Source: Candidatus Paraburkholderia calva
GTDB lineage: Bacteria; Pseudomonadota; Gammaproteobacteria; Burkholderiales; Burkholderiaceae
Length of the DNA: 44,308 nucleotides
Direction: 5' to 3'
Assembly (NCBI GenBank): GCA_001184395.1
Contig: LFLF01000014.1
Coordinates: 1-44,308, forward strand
Numbering within the stretch: the first letter of the stretch is position 1; each line of letters begins with the position of its first letter. The position numbers and the translations under genes are program-made. The notes under the pieces were generated by a model. That model was not told the origin of the DNA and did no database searches. It saw only the letters and a program-made list of their open reading frames with translations. Positions 1-9,286 of this stretch are shown here, one piece after another.

Positions 1-321
1 GAGCAAGGCGTCTATGGAGATAGCGCCTATGCGAGCCAGAAAGCGCTGATGCGTGGCAAGGCCGCCAAGGCACGCGACTTCACCAATCAGCGTACGCGTC
101 GGGCGGGCGAAATTGACAAGGTAGCGCGCGGCAAGAATCGCAACAAGTCGAAGATCGGTGCTCGCGTTGAGCAGGGGTTTGCTGTTGTCAAACGCCTGTG
201 GGGCTTCACGAAGGTGCGCTATCGGGGTCTGGCGAAGAACGCCAATCGGGCTTTCGTTGCGCTGGCGTTGACCAACGTTTATCTTTCGCGCAAGCGATTG
301 ATGGCACAGGTTCGCCCGTAA
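1..321 (+). CDS. IS5-family transposase, C-terminal part (cut by window edge)
   Basis: The reading frame is open from base 1 to the TAA at 319-321, so the gene begins outside the window. The visible 106 residues are the end of a DDE transposase of the IS5 type. A GDSAY block near the start carries the second catalytic aspartate, and a GARVEQGF block about 80 residues on carries the final glutamate. A basic stretch and a typical LTNVYLSRKRL end follow. The protein would cut and rejoin the ends of its own insertion sequence. It ends about 145 bases before an ABC transporter gene, so the element sits directly against the promoter side of that operon. I could not identify the terminal inverted repeat or a target duplication. 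Whether the whole copy is intact cannot be judged here. Confidence 0.85.
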   Translation, partial: EQGVYGDSAYASQKALMRGKAAKARDFTNQRTRRAGEIDKVARGKNRNKSKIGARVEQGFAVVKRLWGFTKVRYRGLAKNANRAFVALALTNVYLSRKRLMAQVRP

Positions 322-343
322 TGGGGGAAAGCGGGCCGCAGGC

Positions 344-420
344 CCAGGCGCAACACCCTGGTGGACCGGAAATCCAGGCGCAAAGCCTCACTCACGATGA
401 ATTTGCCGCTATTTGCGCCT
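344..420. repeat. short repeats beside the transposase gene
   Basis: The 10-mer CCAGGCGCAA occurs at 344-353 and again at 374-383. The second copy lies within a 9-base perfect inverted repeat, AGGCGCAAA at 376-384 against TTTGCGCCT at 412-420. They lie between the transposase stop and the ABC ATPase start, where the insertion-sequence end is expected. I cannot prove that they are the element terminus. Confidence 0.35.
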
Positions 421-465
421 AAATCGATGAATACAACCGGCGCTGCTTCAGCGTTGCCTTAAGCG

Positions 466-1296
466 ATGAGCGCTTCATTGACTCCGGCGCTCGCCCTGGA
501 AGACGTCACCTGCACGTTCGCGTCGCGCGAGAATCGCCGTGACTGCTACACCGCCGTGCGCGACACGACGCTGTCGATCGCGCTGGGCGAGTTCGTCTCG
601 GTGGTCGGTCCCACGGGATGCGGCAAATCCACCTTGCTGAACGTGTCGGCGGTCTTGCGCGCGCCGTCGTCGGGCGCGGTGAGCGTGTTCGGCGAAAAGC
701 TCAAGGGCATCAACCGGCGCGCGGGCTACATGTTTCAGGCGGACGGCCTGATGTCGTGGCGCTCCGCGCTCGACAACGTGACGGCCGGGCTCGCGTTTCA
801 GGGCGTCGCGAAGCGCGAAGCCACCGCGCGCGGCGAGGAACGGCTCAAGCGGGTAGGTCTGGGCGGCTTCGGCGACCGCTATACGCATCAACTGTCGGGC
901 GGCATGCGCAAGCGCGTCGCCATGGCGCAGACGCTGATTCTCAATCCCGACATCATCCTGATGGACGAGCCGTTCTCCGCGCTCGACATCCAGACGCGGC
1001 AGTTGATGGAAAACGAACTGCTCGACCTGTGGGCAGCTAAGCGCAAGGCCGTGCTCTTAATCACACACGATCTCGACGAAGCCATTTCGATGTCGGACTG
1101 CGTCGTCGTGCCGTCGGCGGGGCCGGGCACGCATCCGATCGGTGAATTCGCGATCGACCTACTGCGTCCGCGCGATGTGGCGAAGATTCGCCCGCATCCG
1201 CGTTTCGTCGATTTGCATGCGCAGATCTGGGGCGTGTTGCGCGAGGAAGTGCTGAAGGGCTATCAGCAACAGTTGAAACCCGTAGCTGCCGATTGA
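466..1296 (+). CDS. ABC transporter ATP-binding protein (nitrate/sulfonate/taurine class)
   Basis: This 276-residue ATPase would power an importer of the SsuB/TauB/NrtD class at the inner membrane. All nucleotide-binding elements are present: Walker A GPTGCGKST at residues 48-56, signature LSGGM at 143-147, Walker B ILMDEP at 164-169 and the switch histidine in ITHDLDEA near 201. The length is normal. The permease gene follows after 9 bases but is frameshifted, and no substrate-binding protein gene lies upstream, where an IS5-type element ends instead. Some positions that I recall as conserved look altered, for example SAVLRAP after Walker A. The protein is probably an orphan left from a dead transporter. 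The substrate cannot be read from the sequence. Confidence 0.85.
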   Translation: MSASLTPALALEDVTCTFASRENRRDCYTAVRDTTLSIALGEFVSVVGPTGCGKSTLLNVSAVLRAPSSGAVSVFGEKLKGINRRAGYMFQADGLMSWRSALDNVTAGLAFQGVAKREATARGEERLKRVGLGGFGDRYTHQLSGGMRKRVAMAQTLILNPDIILMDEPFSALDIQTRQLMENELLDLWAAKRKAVLLITHDLDEAISMSDCVVVPSAGPGTHPIGEFAIDLLRPRDVAKIRPHPRFVDLHAQIWGVLREEVLKGYQQQLKPVAAD

Positions 1297-1305
1297 GACA
1301 AGACC

Positions 1306-2091
1306 ATGTGGAACAAGCTGCGCCCTAACCGGGGCAATCTCATCGCGTGGCAATGGCTGCTGCTCGCGTGCTTCGTATGGTACGTACTTACGAGCCCGAC
1401 GCTCCTGCCGCCGTTCTATTTCGACGACGCCGCAAGGCCGCGTTCTTCTTCGGCGAACCGCAGAAGGTGTTGATGCGCATCCGGGAATGGTTCACCGGCG
1501 GCGAGATTTATCTGCCCCTGTGGGTCACGCTGATCGAAACCGTGCTCGCCTTCGCAATTGGCACCATGTCCGGTCTCGCGGTCGGCCTGTGGCTTGCGCT
1601 TGCGCCGATGACCAGCGCGCTGCTCGACCCGTACATCAAGGCCGCGCGTGATCCTCGCGCAGATCTTCGCCGTGTGGTTCGGGCTCGGCATCTGGTCGAA
1701 GGTCGCGCTCGGCGTGACGCTGGTGTTCTTCAACGTGTACCAGAGCGTAAAGGAAGTCAGCCCGGTCGTGCTTGCCCACGCGCGCATGTTCGGCGCGAAC
1801 CGCAAGCAGTTGTTGCGGCACGTCTATCTGCCGAGTGCGACGAGCTGGGTGTTCTCGAGCTTGCATACGTCGGTCGGGCTCGCGTTCGTCGACTCGGTCG
1901 TCGGTGAACATCTCGGTTCGGCCCGCGGCGTCGGCTATCTGATCCTTCAGGCCGAAGGCACGTTCGACATCAACATGGTGTTCGCGGGCATTCTCGTGCT
2001 CACGGCGTTCGCGCTGATCCTCGACGGACTGGTGGCGGTCGTCGGGTTGATGAAATGGCAGCCCCAAAGCGGCGAGACCGAGAAACTTTAG
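1306..2091 (+). pseudogene. ABC transporter permease, frameshifted
   Basis: This is the inner-membrane partner of the preceding ATPase, in the SsuC/TauC permease class. Translation from the ATG at 1306 gives MWNKLRPNRGNL and a first membrane segment. The match then moves to another frame near 1425 (FFFGEPQKVLMRIREW) and returns to the first frame near 1645 (LAQIFAVWFGLGIW), running to the TAG at 2089-2091. The permease motif region (PSATSWVFSSLHTSVGLAF) is still readable. Compared with relatives as I remember them, several residues are missing before LAQIFAVWF and inside VTLVFFNVYQ, which suggests small deletions as well. No single frame gives a full permease. The end QPQSGETEKL matches the family. 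Confidence 0.8.
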
Positions 2092-2336
2092 CCTGTCATC
2101 TGCGTATGGTCTGATACGCGCCTGCGTAAGGCTCCCCCACGTTCCGATCGACCGGTTGTCGCGGCCAATCGTGTCAATTTGATACACGCAAGGTGGTTCT
2201 GTGTTTTTTTCAACAGGCGGCGGGTTTAAGCTTGCGCACGTTTGTTCGTGCTGGGTGTGAGCGACATGCTCTCCCCACCGATGCTCCCGCATGGCCGGCA
2301 TGGCGTCCCACTCACGCGAATTGTGCATCGACGGAA

Positions 2337-3304
2337 ATGAGATTGAAGACCGACAGCACGGTTGCGGTGGCTTTGCCACAACCGATCGGAGGCAGCCTGA
2401 TCGGGCTCGTCCTCGTTAACAATCTCGTGCGCAACGGTTATAAGCCGGTCGTGTTGGGCTGGTGGCGGACGGCTCGCGGACTGGTTGCCCGCCGTGCAGG
2501 TCGCGCGGATCGCGCCGCGCGACGCGTGGCAGGGTGCGTTCGATACCGTGATCGAATTGCGTTCGACCGACTACGCGCGAAGCCTGAGCCGCACGGGCCG
2601 AACGCTGTGCCTCGCGCAGTTGCCCGAATACGGCGGAACGAAACATATGGTGGAGCGTGTGGTCGATATCGCGGCGAACGTGCTGCATCTGCGCGACCCT
2701 CACGCGTTCGAACGGGCTGACGGTGCCCGCCCAGCGTCGTGCGCGGGCGCTTCGTCGACCGGGTCGTGATTCATCCCACCGGCAGCCATCCAGAAAAGAT
2801 GTGGGTGTGCCGCAAGCTCCTCGAACTGTCGAAGCGGTTCACGCACCGTCGCTTGCTGCCGAGCTTTCTCGTGGCGACCGCCGAATTCAACGGCTGGGGC
2901 GATATCGCGCGCGCCGGTCACGAAGTCCACGCGCTGCCGCATCTGGGCGAGGTCGCCACGTGGATCGCGGAATCGGGCTGGTTCATCGGCAACTACTCCG
3001 ACCTCGGGCATCTCGCGTCGTCCATCGGTGTGCCGACGCTCACGCTCTTCATGCGGCGCGGACCCGCGCGGTCGTGGCAGCTGAGCTGGGTTGGGGAACG
3101 GGCGCGATCGTGCTGCCGCCGTCGGTGGTACCGTTCGCTGCGCTCAAGGAGCGCTTGTGGCAACGCCTGCTCAGCGTGCGGCGTGTGCACGTGGCATTCG
3201 ACAGCCTGCAGGGAATGAGCGCGGGGAGCGTGCAGGTTCCGAAGGCGCCGTCATTGCGCGTCGTCGATGCGGTGCGGCGCGCGGGCATCGTGACGGATGC
3301 GTGA
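2337..3304 (+). pseudogene. glycosyltransferase family 9 (heptosyltransferase-like), multiply frameshifted
   Basis: The pieces resemble a GT9 protein, the family that adds heptose or related sugars to lipopolysaccharide. The reading starts at the ATG at 2337 (VAVALPQPIGGSLIGLVLVNN). It changes frame near 2480, where fragments such as FDTVIELRSTDYARSL and LPEYGGTKHMVERVVDIAAN appear. It changes again near 2740 (RVVIHPTGSHPEKMW, then GWFIGNYSDLGHLASSIGVP) and again near 3095 (GTGAIVLPPSVVPFAALKERLWQ), ending with the TGA at 3302-3304. At least three frame changes break it. The HPTGS and GHLASSIGVPTLTLF blocks are typical of nucleotide-sugar binding in GT9. No functional product is expected. The exact acceptor sugar cannot be told. 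Confidence 0.7.
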
Positions 3305-3358
3305 GGCCGAGAAAATCGCCATGCTGGCGTGGCGACGCGACACGCCACACCAAGCGCG

Positions 3359-4319
3359 TCACATCTCGATCACGATCTTCCCGGTGACACGGCGATTCAT
3401 CATGTCGTCGAGCGTCTGTGGCGTGTCGTCGAGCTTATAACGCCGGGTGACGACCCGACTGAGCTTGCCCGCCTCGATCCACTCGACCATCGTCGCGAAC
3501 TCCTGACCCGCGAGCGCATGCTCGCGCCGCATATGATCGCCCTAGGACACGCCGACGATGCTCGCGCCCTTGAGCAGTGGGAGATTGAGCGGCAGCTTCG
3601 GGATTTCACCGTTCGCGAACCCACTACCAGATAACGCCCGCACCAGCCGATGCTGCGGAACGCTGGTTCCGCATACGCGCCGCCGACCGGATCGAAGATC
3701 AGATCGGGACCGCGGCCGTCAGTCAGCGTCTTGATGCGTTCGCGCAAGTCCTCGCTCGCATAGTCGATGCCGGCATCCGCGCCATGCTGTTTGCAGAACA
3801 CGAGCTTTTCCTCGCTCGACGCTGCCGAGATTACGTGCGCGCCCAAAATTTTGGCGATCTAGATTGCCGCCCGCCGTGCCGAGCACGAGCAGCGTCTCGC
3901 CCGCCTTGATTGGGCTGCGATCGACGAGCGCGTGATACGACGTGCTGTAAGCGAGCGTGAACGCGGCGGCCGAAGAAAAGTCGGCATCGCTGGGCAGGGG
4001 AATGCAATTGGACTCGTGTGCGCGCGCCTGCTTGGCGAAAGCGCCTTGCGCCGTGTACGCGGGTTACGTGCATATCCGGCTTGAAACACGTCCTGCCCAC
4101 GCCGACCTCGCGCACGGTGCCCGCGAACTCCGCGCCCGGCGTAAACGGCAGCGGCGGTTTGAACTGGTATTTGTTCTGGATGGTCAGCACGTCGGGAAAA
4201 TTGACGCTCGCCGCCTTCACGTCGATGATCACTTCGCCCGCTTCAGGACGCAGGTCGGGCAGCGTTTCGATGGAAAGCGTGTCGGGTAATCCATGTTCAC
4301 TGCAGCGTACAGCGCGCAT
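3359..4319 (-). pseudogene. zinc-free quinone oxidoreductase (Qor-like MDR family), degraded
   Basis: On the minus strand the ATG at 4319 opens MRAVRCSEHGLPDTL, then ASVNFPDVLTIQNKYQFKPP, the N-terminal domain of NADPH:quinone oxidoreductase-like medium-chain dehydrogenases. The frame is lost after about residue 75. The middle is readable in another frame (FTLAYSTSYHALVDRSPIKA, then LLVLGTAGG). The glycine-rich cofactor loop that should follow is deleted: GTAGG runs straight into NLDRQ. The next part (GADAGIDYASEDLRERIKTL) lies in a third frame. A TAG interrupts ASIVGVS*GDHMRRE, where relatives have a tryptophan. The C-terminal end VTGKIVIEM and its stop at 3359-3361 survive. The gene is clearly dead. 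Confidence 0.85.
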
Positions 4320-4433
4320 ATCGTTTCCTTGGTTGGCGGCCTGAGTGTAGGGTAGAGCGCACGGTGTTGCAGAGCGTTCCATGCTTGCCTTTCAGTCGTT
4401 CGCGTGCCATGTTTCCTCGGTTACAATTGCCGG

Positions 4434-5162
4434 ATGCGAATCCTACTCAGCAATGACGACAGTTATCTGGGGCGCGGCATCAACGTGCTGCATGCGGCGT
4501 TGCAGCCGTTCGGCGAAGTCACGGTCATGGCGCTGGAGCAGAACTGCAGCGGCTCGTCCAACTCGCTCACGCTGTCGCGCCCGTTGAGCATTCATCAGGC
4601 GCCGAACGGTTTCAATTTCGTCAACGGCACGCCCACCGACTCGGTGCACATTGCTTTGACGGGCATGCTCGAGCACAAGTCCGACCTCGTGGTATCGCGG
4701 GTATCAACAACGGCCAGAACGTCGGCGAAGACACGTTGTATTCCGGCACGGTCGCGGCGGCCACCGAAGGTTTTATGTTCGACATTCCGTCCATCGCGTT
4801 CTCGCTGGTCGGGCGCGACTGGCTCTGTCTCGACGATGCCGCGCGCGTCGCGGCTGAGATCACCGCGCATTTCCTCGCCCCGATGCCGGGCCATCCGTTG
4901 CTGAATGTGAGCATTCCGAGCCTGCCATACGACCAGCGCGAGTGGAAAGTCACACGCCTGGGTAAGCGGCATCCGTCGCAGCCGGTGATTCGGCAGACCG
5001 ATCCGCGGTGGCAACCCGATCTACTGGATCGGCCCGTCGGGCGATGCGCTCGACGCCAGCGAGGGCACGGATTTTCATGCGGTGGCCAACGGCTTCGTGT
5101 CGATCACGCCGCTGCGACTCGATCTCACGCATACGAAACTCATGGCTGAGACGCGCGAATGA
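4434..5162 (+). pseudogene. surE: 5'/3'-nucleotidase SurE, two frameshifts
   Basis: SurE is a metal-dependent nucleoside-monophosphate phosphatase that helps survival in stationary phase. The start ATG at 4434 gives [17 protein letters not shown], with the two metal-binding aspartates at residues 8-9. After LEHKSDLVV the frame slips near 4690, and the next block [20 protein letters not shown] is in another frame. A second slip near 5015 joins [10 protein letters not shown] to [20 protein letters not shown]. The TGA at 5160-5162 overlaps the ATG of pcm (5159-5161), so the normal ATGA operon junction is preserved although both genes are broken. The gene order surE-pcm-nlpD-rpoS is the classic one of gamma- and betaproteobacteria. 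Confidence 0.9.
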
Positions 5163-6194
5163 GCGCGTGCCGGGAGCCGTCGCTCATGAGCGACGAGTGC
5201 GCCAAGCGCTTCCTGCTGGCGCTCGCGGATCTGGTACGCGAGCCGCGCAAGCCCGCCAGCCGCGCTGATGCGTCGCGCGGCAAGGGCACGGGCGTAACCG
5301 ACGGTGTGGCGAAATCGCCGGCGAAGCTCGCATCGGTCACGCAGCCCGGCAGCTCCAAGAGCGCATCCGGAGCGGCGAAACCGGTTCCGGCCGCGACCCA
5401 GCGCACGTCACACGCCACGCATACCGTTCACACGTCTCATGCGCGCCCGAGTGCGTTGCGCACCGCGCCGCGTGGCGCCGAGCGTGATCTGAACGCCGCC
5501 TCCGTCGCCACGAAGAAGGGCGCGTCCAACGTCGCGCTGGCGAGCGTGCAGACGCTGACCTCGGAACGGGTCCGCGAGCGCATGGTCGAACGGCTGCGCG
5601 GCAACGGGGTTACCGATCTGCGCGTGCTCAATGCCATGTCCGTGGTGCCGTGCCATATGTTTGTCGATCTGGGGCTGGCCGCGCAGGCATATGAAGACGC
5701 CCTGCCCATCGGGCATCATCAGACCATTTCGAAGCCGTCGGTCGTCGCGCGCATGATCGAACTCGTCGCGACCGGCCGCCCGCTCGAGAAAGTGCTGGAG
5801 ATCGGCACGGGCTGCGGCTATCAGGCGGCGGTGCTATCGCAGGTGGCGAGAGAGGTATATTCCATCGAACGCGTGCGCCCGCTTTCGGAGCGCGCGAAGC
5901 TCAATCTGCAGCCGCTGCGGGTGCCGAACATCAGGCTGCATTACGGCGACGGCCGGTTGGGCCTCTGGGCCTGCCCGCCGCCGCGCCCTTCGACGCCATC
6001 ATCGCGTGTGCGGGGCTCGACGTGCCGATCTGCTCGAGCAACTGGCCATCGGCGGCAGGCGCGTCGCGCCCGTCGGATCGCAGACCGCGCGGTCGCAGGT
6101 GCTGACGCTCATGACGCAGGTGTCGGCCACGCAATGGCGGGAATAGCAGCTCGATCGCGTTTTCTTTGTACCCTTAAAATCCGGAGTGATTTGA
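5159..6194 (+). pseudogene. pcm: protein-L-isoaspartate O-methyltransferase, C-terminus broken
   Basis: Pcm methylates damaged isoaspartyl residues so that they can be repaired. The frame is intact for about 265 residues. It includes a long Ser/Ala/Lys-rich N-terminal extension, which I believe is usual in Burkholderia, and the SAM-binding motif [11 protein letters not shown]. After HYGDGRLGL, near 5960, the sequence passes into other frames. [18 protein letters not shown] and VSATQWRE are readable but in a different phase, and WRE is followed by TAG before [15 protein letters not shown] and the old stop at 6192-6194. The lost part includes the last strands of the methyltransferase fold, so activity is unlikely. 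The gene overlaps surE by four bases and ends 4 bases before nlpD. Confidence 0.85.
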
Positions 6195-6198
6195 ACCG

Positions 6199-7158
6199 AT
6201 GAGTATCTTGCGTGCTATGCGAGAACGGAGTGTGGACGTTCGCCTGACGGCAGCGCAACGCGGCGTTTGTATCTTTGCGCTGTCCGTGCTGGTGGCCTGT
6301 TCCTCGCGTCTCGACCAGGCGCCGGTCGTCGACCGGACGGGCGCGGCCCTCAGCACGACGGCGACGCAGACGCCGTACAATGGTCCGCCGCCGGGTTATG
6401 TGCGCGTGAAGCAGGGCGACACCCTATATCGGATCGCACTGGAAGACGGTCAGAATTATCACGACATCGCAACGTGGAACAACCTGATCAATCCGAACCA
6501 GATCGAAGTTGGCCAACTGATGCGTGTCGTGCCGCCGGGCGCCAATCTGGTGGCGGCAACGCCGGGCGTGGCGACGGCTCCGATCACGGGCGGCGCGGTG
6601 CAGGCACAGCCGCTCAACGGCGGGAGCAATGCCTACGCGCAGCCCGGTGTGACGACGGGTGCCACGGGACAGCCACCGTATTACGGTCCGAACTCGGGCA
6701 TGGGTGCGGCGGCCGGCGCGGCCGGCATGATGGCGTCGGGCACGGCGCTGAACCTTCCGGCGACACCGGGTGCGGATAACGGAGCGGCGGCTCAGCCGGC
6801 GTTCATCTGGCCGGCGCGCGGACCGATTCTCGGCACGTTCGACGACGCGAAGAACAAGGGCTTGAACATTGGCGGCGCGGCGGGCGATCCGGTGATCGCA
6901 TCGGCCGATGGGCGGGTGGTTTACTCCGGAAATGGTCTGCGTGGCTACGGTAATCTGATTATCATCAAGCACGACCCAACTTTTCTCACGGCGTACGCAC
7001 ACAATCGCGCTTTGATGGTAAAAGAAGGGGACGCGGTGACCAAAGGGCAGAAGATCGCTGAGATGGGCAACAGCGATTCGGACCGCGTGATGTTGCATTT
7101 CGAAGTTCGCCGGCAGGGTAAACCTGTTGACCCACTGAAGTATTTGCCGCCGCAATAA
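6199..7158 (+). CDS. nlpD: murein hydrolase activator lipoprotein NlpD
   Basis: NlpD is an outer-membrane lipoprotein that activates the amidase AmiC during septum splitting. The 319 residues show a lipobox LSVLVAC with the lipidated cysteine at residue 34. A LysM domain covers about residues 67-110 ([14 protein letters not shown] to VGQLMRV), followed by a Gly/Ala/Gln-rich linker and a C-terminal M23/LytM domain from about 200. The LytM domain lacks the usual zinc ligands: the normal GxHxG is KGLNIGG and the HxH block is MLHFEVR. It therefore should be an activator and not an enzyme, as for E. coli NlpD. A GGAG lies at 6183-6186, ahead of the ATG. In E. coli the main rpoS promoter lies within nlpD, which may be a second reason why this gene survives. 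Confidence 0.93.
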   Translation: MSILRAMRERSVDVRLTAAQRGVCIFALSVLVACSSRLDQAPVVDRTGAALSTTATQTPYNGPPPGYVRVKQGDTLYRIALEDGQNYHDIATWNNLINPNQIEVGQLMRVVPPGANLVAATPGVATAPITGGAVQAQPLNGGSNAYAQPGVTTGATGQPPYYGPNSGMGAAAGAAGMMASGTALNLPATPGADNGAAAQPAFIWPARGPILGTFDDAKNKGLNIGGAAGDPVIASADGRVVYSGNGLRGYGNLIIIKHDPTFLTAYAHNRALMVKEGDAVTKGQKIAEMGNSDSDRVMLHFEVRRQGKPVDPLKYLPPQ

Positions 7159-7189
7159 AGAAAGCGCGCTGCAATAAAGCAAAACCATC

Positions 7190-8290
7190 ATGCCAAAAAC
7201 GAAGCGCCGTCTGCCGCAAGTCGAGACCGAGACCAGCAGCCGACCGTTGCAAGTGTCGGCGGACGACGGCGCTTCCGCCCGTGACGAAGACGTCGAGCAT
7301 ATCGAGGTCGGGTTCGAGGGCGACGAGGAAGAGGAAAGTTGCGGCAAGAAAGGCGGTGAAGAATCGGGCGCCAGCGCAAACGATTCCGGCCCGGATGTCG
7401 ACGACTTCCGCTCCATGCTCCAGGCCGAACTCACGGCCGACACCATCCAGCATTACCTGAACCGCATCAGCGTGAAGCCGCTGCTCACCGTAGAGGAAGA
7501 GCAGCGCTATTCGCGTTTGGCGAAAGCCGGCGAATTCGACGCGCGCCAGGTGATGATCGAACGCAATCTGCGGCTCGTGGTTAGCATCGCGAAGGGTTAT
7601 CTCAACCGTGGCGTGCCCTTGCTCGACCTGATCGAGGAAGGCAATCTCGGCCTGATGCACGCCATCGAGAAATTCGACCCGATGCGCGGTTTCCGCTTTT
7701 CGACCTATGCCACCTGGTGGATCCGCCAGAGCATCGAGCGCGCCATCATGAATCAAGCGCGCACGGTGCGTTTGCCGGTGCACGTGATTCGCGAGCTGAA
7801 TCAGGTGCTGCGCGCCAAGTGTCATCTGGAGAAGAATTCCGCCAATTCGGCCGACGCCGTGGCGCCCGAGCGTCGCGACGCGAGCATCGACGATATCGCC
7901 TATTTCACCGGCAAGACGCCCGAGGAAGTCACCGACATCCTCGCGCTCAACGAGCACACGGCGTCGCTGGACGCGCCGCTCGATCCCGATCCGGGCAGCA
8001 GCCTGCTCGATCTGCTGTCGGACGACCAGAGCCAGTCGCCCGATGCGGAAGTGCAACACCGCGAACTCGAATCGCTCACGCGCCTGTGGCTGTCGCGTTT
8101 ATCCGACAAGCATCGCCATGTGATCGAGCGCCGCTTCGGGCTCAACCATATCGAACCAGCCACGCTCGAAGAACTCGCCGATGAAATGGGCCTTACGCGC
8201 GAACGCGTGCGCCAGATCCAGCAGGAGGCGCTGATGCGGCTCAAGCGCTTCTTCGCGTCCAACGGCGTGCGCAAGGACGCCATGCTCTGA
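7190..8290 (+). CDS. rpoS: RNA polymerase sigma factor RpoS
   Basis: RpoS is the master sigma factor of stationary phase and general stress. The 366-residue protein is complete. It has an acidic N-terminal region typical of Burkholderia, region 1.2 (DTIQHYLNRISVKPLLTVEE), region 2 with the core and -10 contacts (GNLGLMHAIEKFDPMRGFRF, STYATWWIRQSIERAIM), region 3 and region 4 with the helix-turn-helix (TLEELADEMGLTRERVRQIQ). It lies 31 bases after nlpD. No strong Shine-Dalgarno sequence is visible before the ATG, so expression may depend on translational control. An intact hfq gene lies further along in this window. Its upstream operon mates surE and pcm are dead. Confidence 0.96.
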   Translation: MPKTKRRLPQVETETSSRPLQVSADDGASARDEDVEHIEVGFEGDEEEESCGKKGGEESGASANDSGPDVDDFRSMLQAELTADTIQHYLNRISVKPLLTVEEEQRYSRLAKAGEFDARQVMIERNLRLVVSIAKGYLNRGVPLLDLIEEGNLGLMHAIEKFDPMRGFRFSTYATWWIRQSIERAIMNQARTVRLPVHVIRELNQVLRAKCHLEKNSANSADAVAPERRDASIDDIAYFTGKTPEEVTDILALNEHTASLDAPLDPDPGSSLLDLLSDDQSQSPDAEVQHRELESLTRLWLSRLSDKHRHVIERRFGLNHIEPATLEELADEMGLTRERVRQIQQEALMRLKRFFASNGVRKDAML

Positions 8291-8333
8291 CATTTTCTGA
8301 ACGGCGCTTCCGGGCGTCACGTTTTCCGATTCA

Positions 8334-9110
8334 ATGACTCCGATTCTCGTATTCGACATCGAGACGATCCCTGATGTCGACGGCATTCGCCGTCTCGAAG
8401 ATTTGCCCACCGATCTCTCCGAGCGCGAAGTCGCCGAACATGCGTTCGAAGCGCGCCGCGAGCGCGTGGGCAATGATTTTTTGCCGCATCATCTGCAGCG
8501 TGTGATGGCCATTTCCTGTGTGTTTCGCGACAACAACGGTTTTCGCGTGCGCTCGCTCGGCACGCCCGCCGACGGCGAGGCGGCGCTGATTCAGTCGTTC
8601 TATCGCGTGATCGAAAAATACACGCCGCAACTGGTGTCGTGGAACGGCGGCGGATTCGATCTGCCGGTGCTGCACTACCGCGCGCTGGTACACGGCATCG
8701 CGGCGCCGCGTTACTGGGATCAGGGGCAGGACGACCGCGAGTTCAAATTCAACAACTATCTCGGCCGCTATCACGCGCGCCACACCGACCTGATGGACGT
8801 GCTCGCGATGTATCAGGCACGCGCCAACGCGCCGCTCGATGCGCTCGCTAAGCTGTGCGGTTTTCCCGGCAAGCTCGGCATGGACGGTGGCCGGATATGG
8901 GACGCGTATTGCGACGGTCAGATTGACGAAATCCGCAACTATTGCGAGACCGACGTCGTCAACACGTACCTGATGTACTGCCGTTTCCAGATGATGCGCG
9001 GCGGTTTCACGCCCGACGAGTACACGGACGAAATCAACTTCGTGAAGAACGCGCTCGCGCAGGAAGCGGCGCCGCACTGGGCCGAATATCTGGCCGCGTT
9101 CGGACGATAG
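8334..9110 (+). CDS. predicted 3'-5' exonuclease, PolB-like DEDDy fold
   Basis: This 258-residue protein belongs to the family annotated as 3'-5' exonuclease related to the PolB exonuclease domain. The catalytic residues can be traced: Asp8 and Glu10 in VFDIETIPD, Asp109 in [10 protein letters not shown], a further aspartate at 152 or 155 in HTDLMDVL, and Tyr203 with Asp207 in YCETD, which makes it the DEDDy type. It would trim DNA or RNA 3' ends in the cytoplasm, but its physiological substrate is not known to me. It lies 43 bases after rpoS and ahead of rlmD, a usual order in Burkholderia. The frame is intact. Confidence 0.88.
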   Translation: MTPILVFDIETIPDVDGIRRLEDLPTDLSEREVAEHAFEARRERVGNDFLPHHLQRVMAISCVFRDNNGFRVRSLGTPADGEAALIQSFYRVIEKYTPQLVSWNGGGFDLPVLHYRALVHGIAAPRYWDQGQDDREFKFNNYLGRYHARHTDLMDVLAMYQARANAPLDALAKLCGFPGKLGMDGGRIWDAYCDGQIDEIRNYCETDVVNTYLMYCRFQMMRGGFTPDEYTDEINFVKNALAQEAAPHWAEYLAAFGR

Positions 9111-9286
9111 ATAGCCCCGGCGCGGCAGTGACGTTCGTCTACAATCTCGCCTTTGCCAGTCAGGAAGTACGCAGGTGTCTGAAGCCGCCCGAAAAAATTC
9201 TCCACGCCGCCGCGCCGCGCCGGCCCGCTCCGTCACGCCCGACTCGGACTTCGTCGCGTCCGAGATCGATATCGTGTCGCCTAGAC

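Noticed and set aside
8942-9286. Upstream extension of the rlmD frame into the exonuclease gene
   Set aside because: This part is read in the wrong phase for both genes and has no match to RlmD. The natural RlmD N-terminus is in the frame that starts at 9175.
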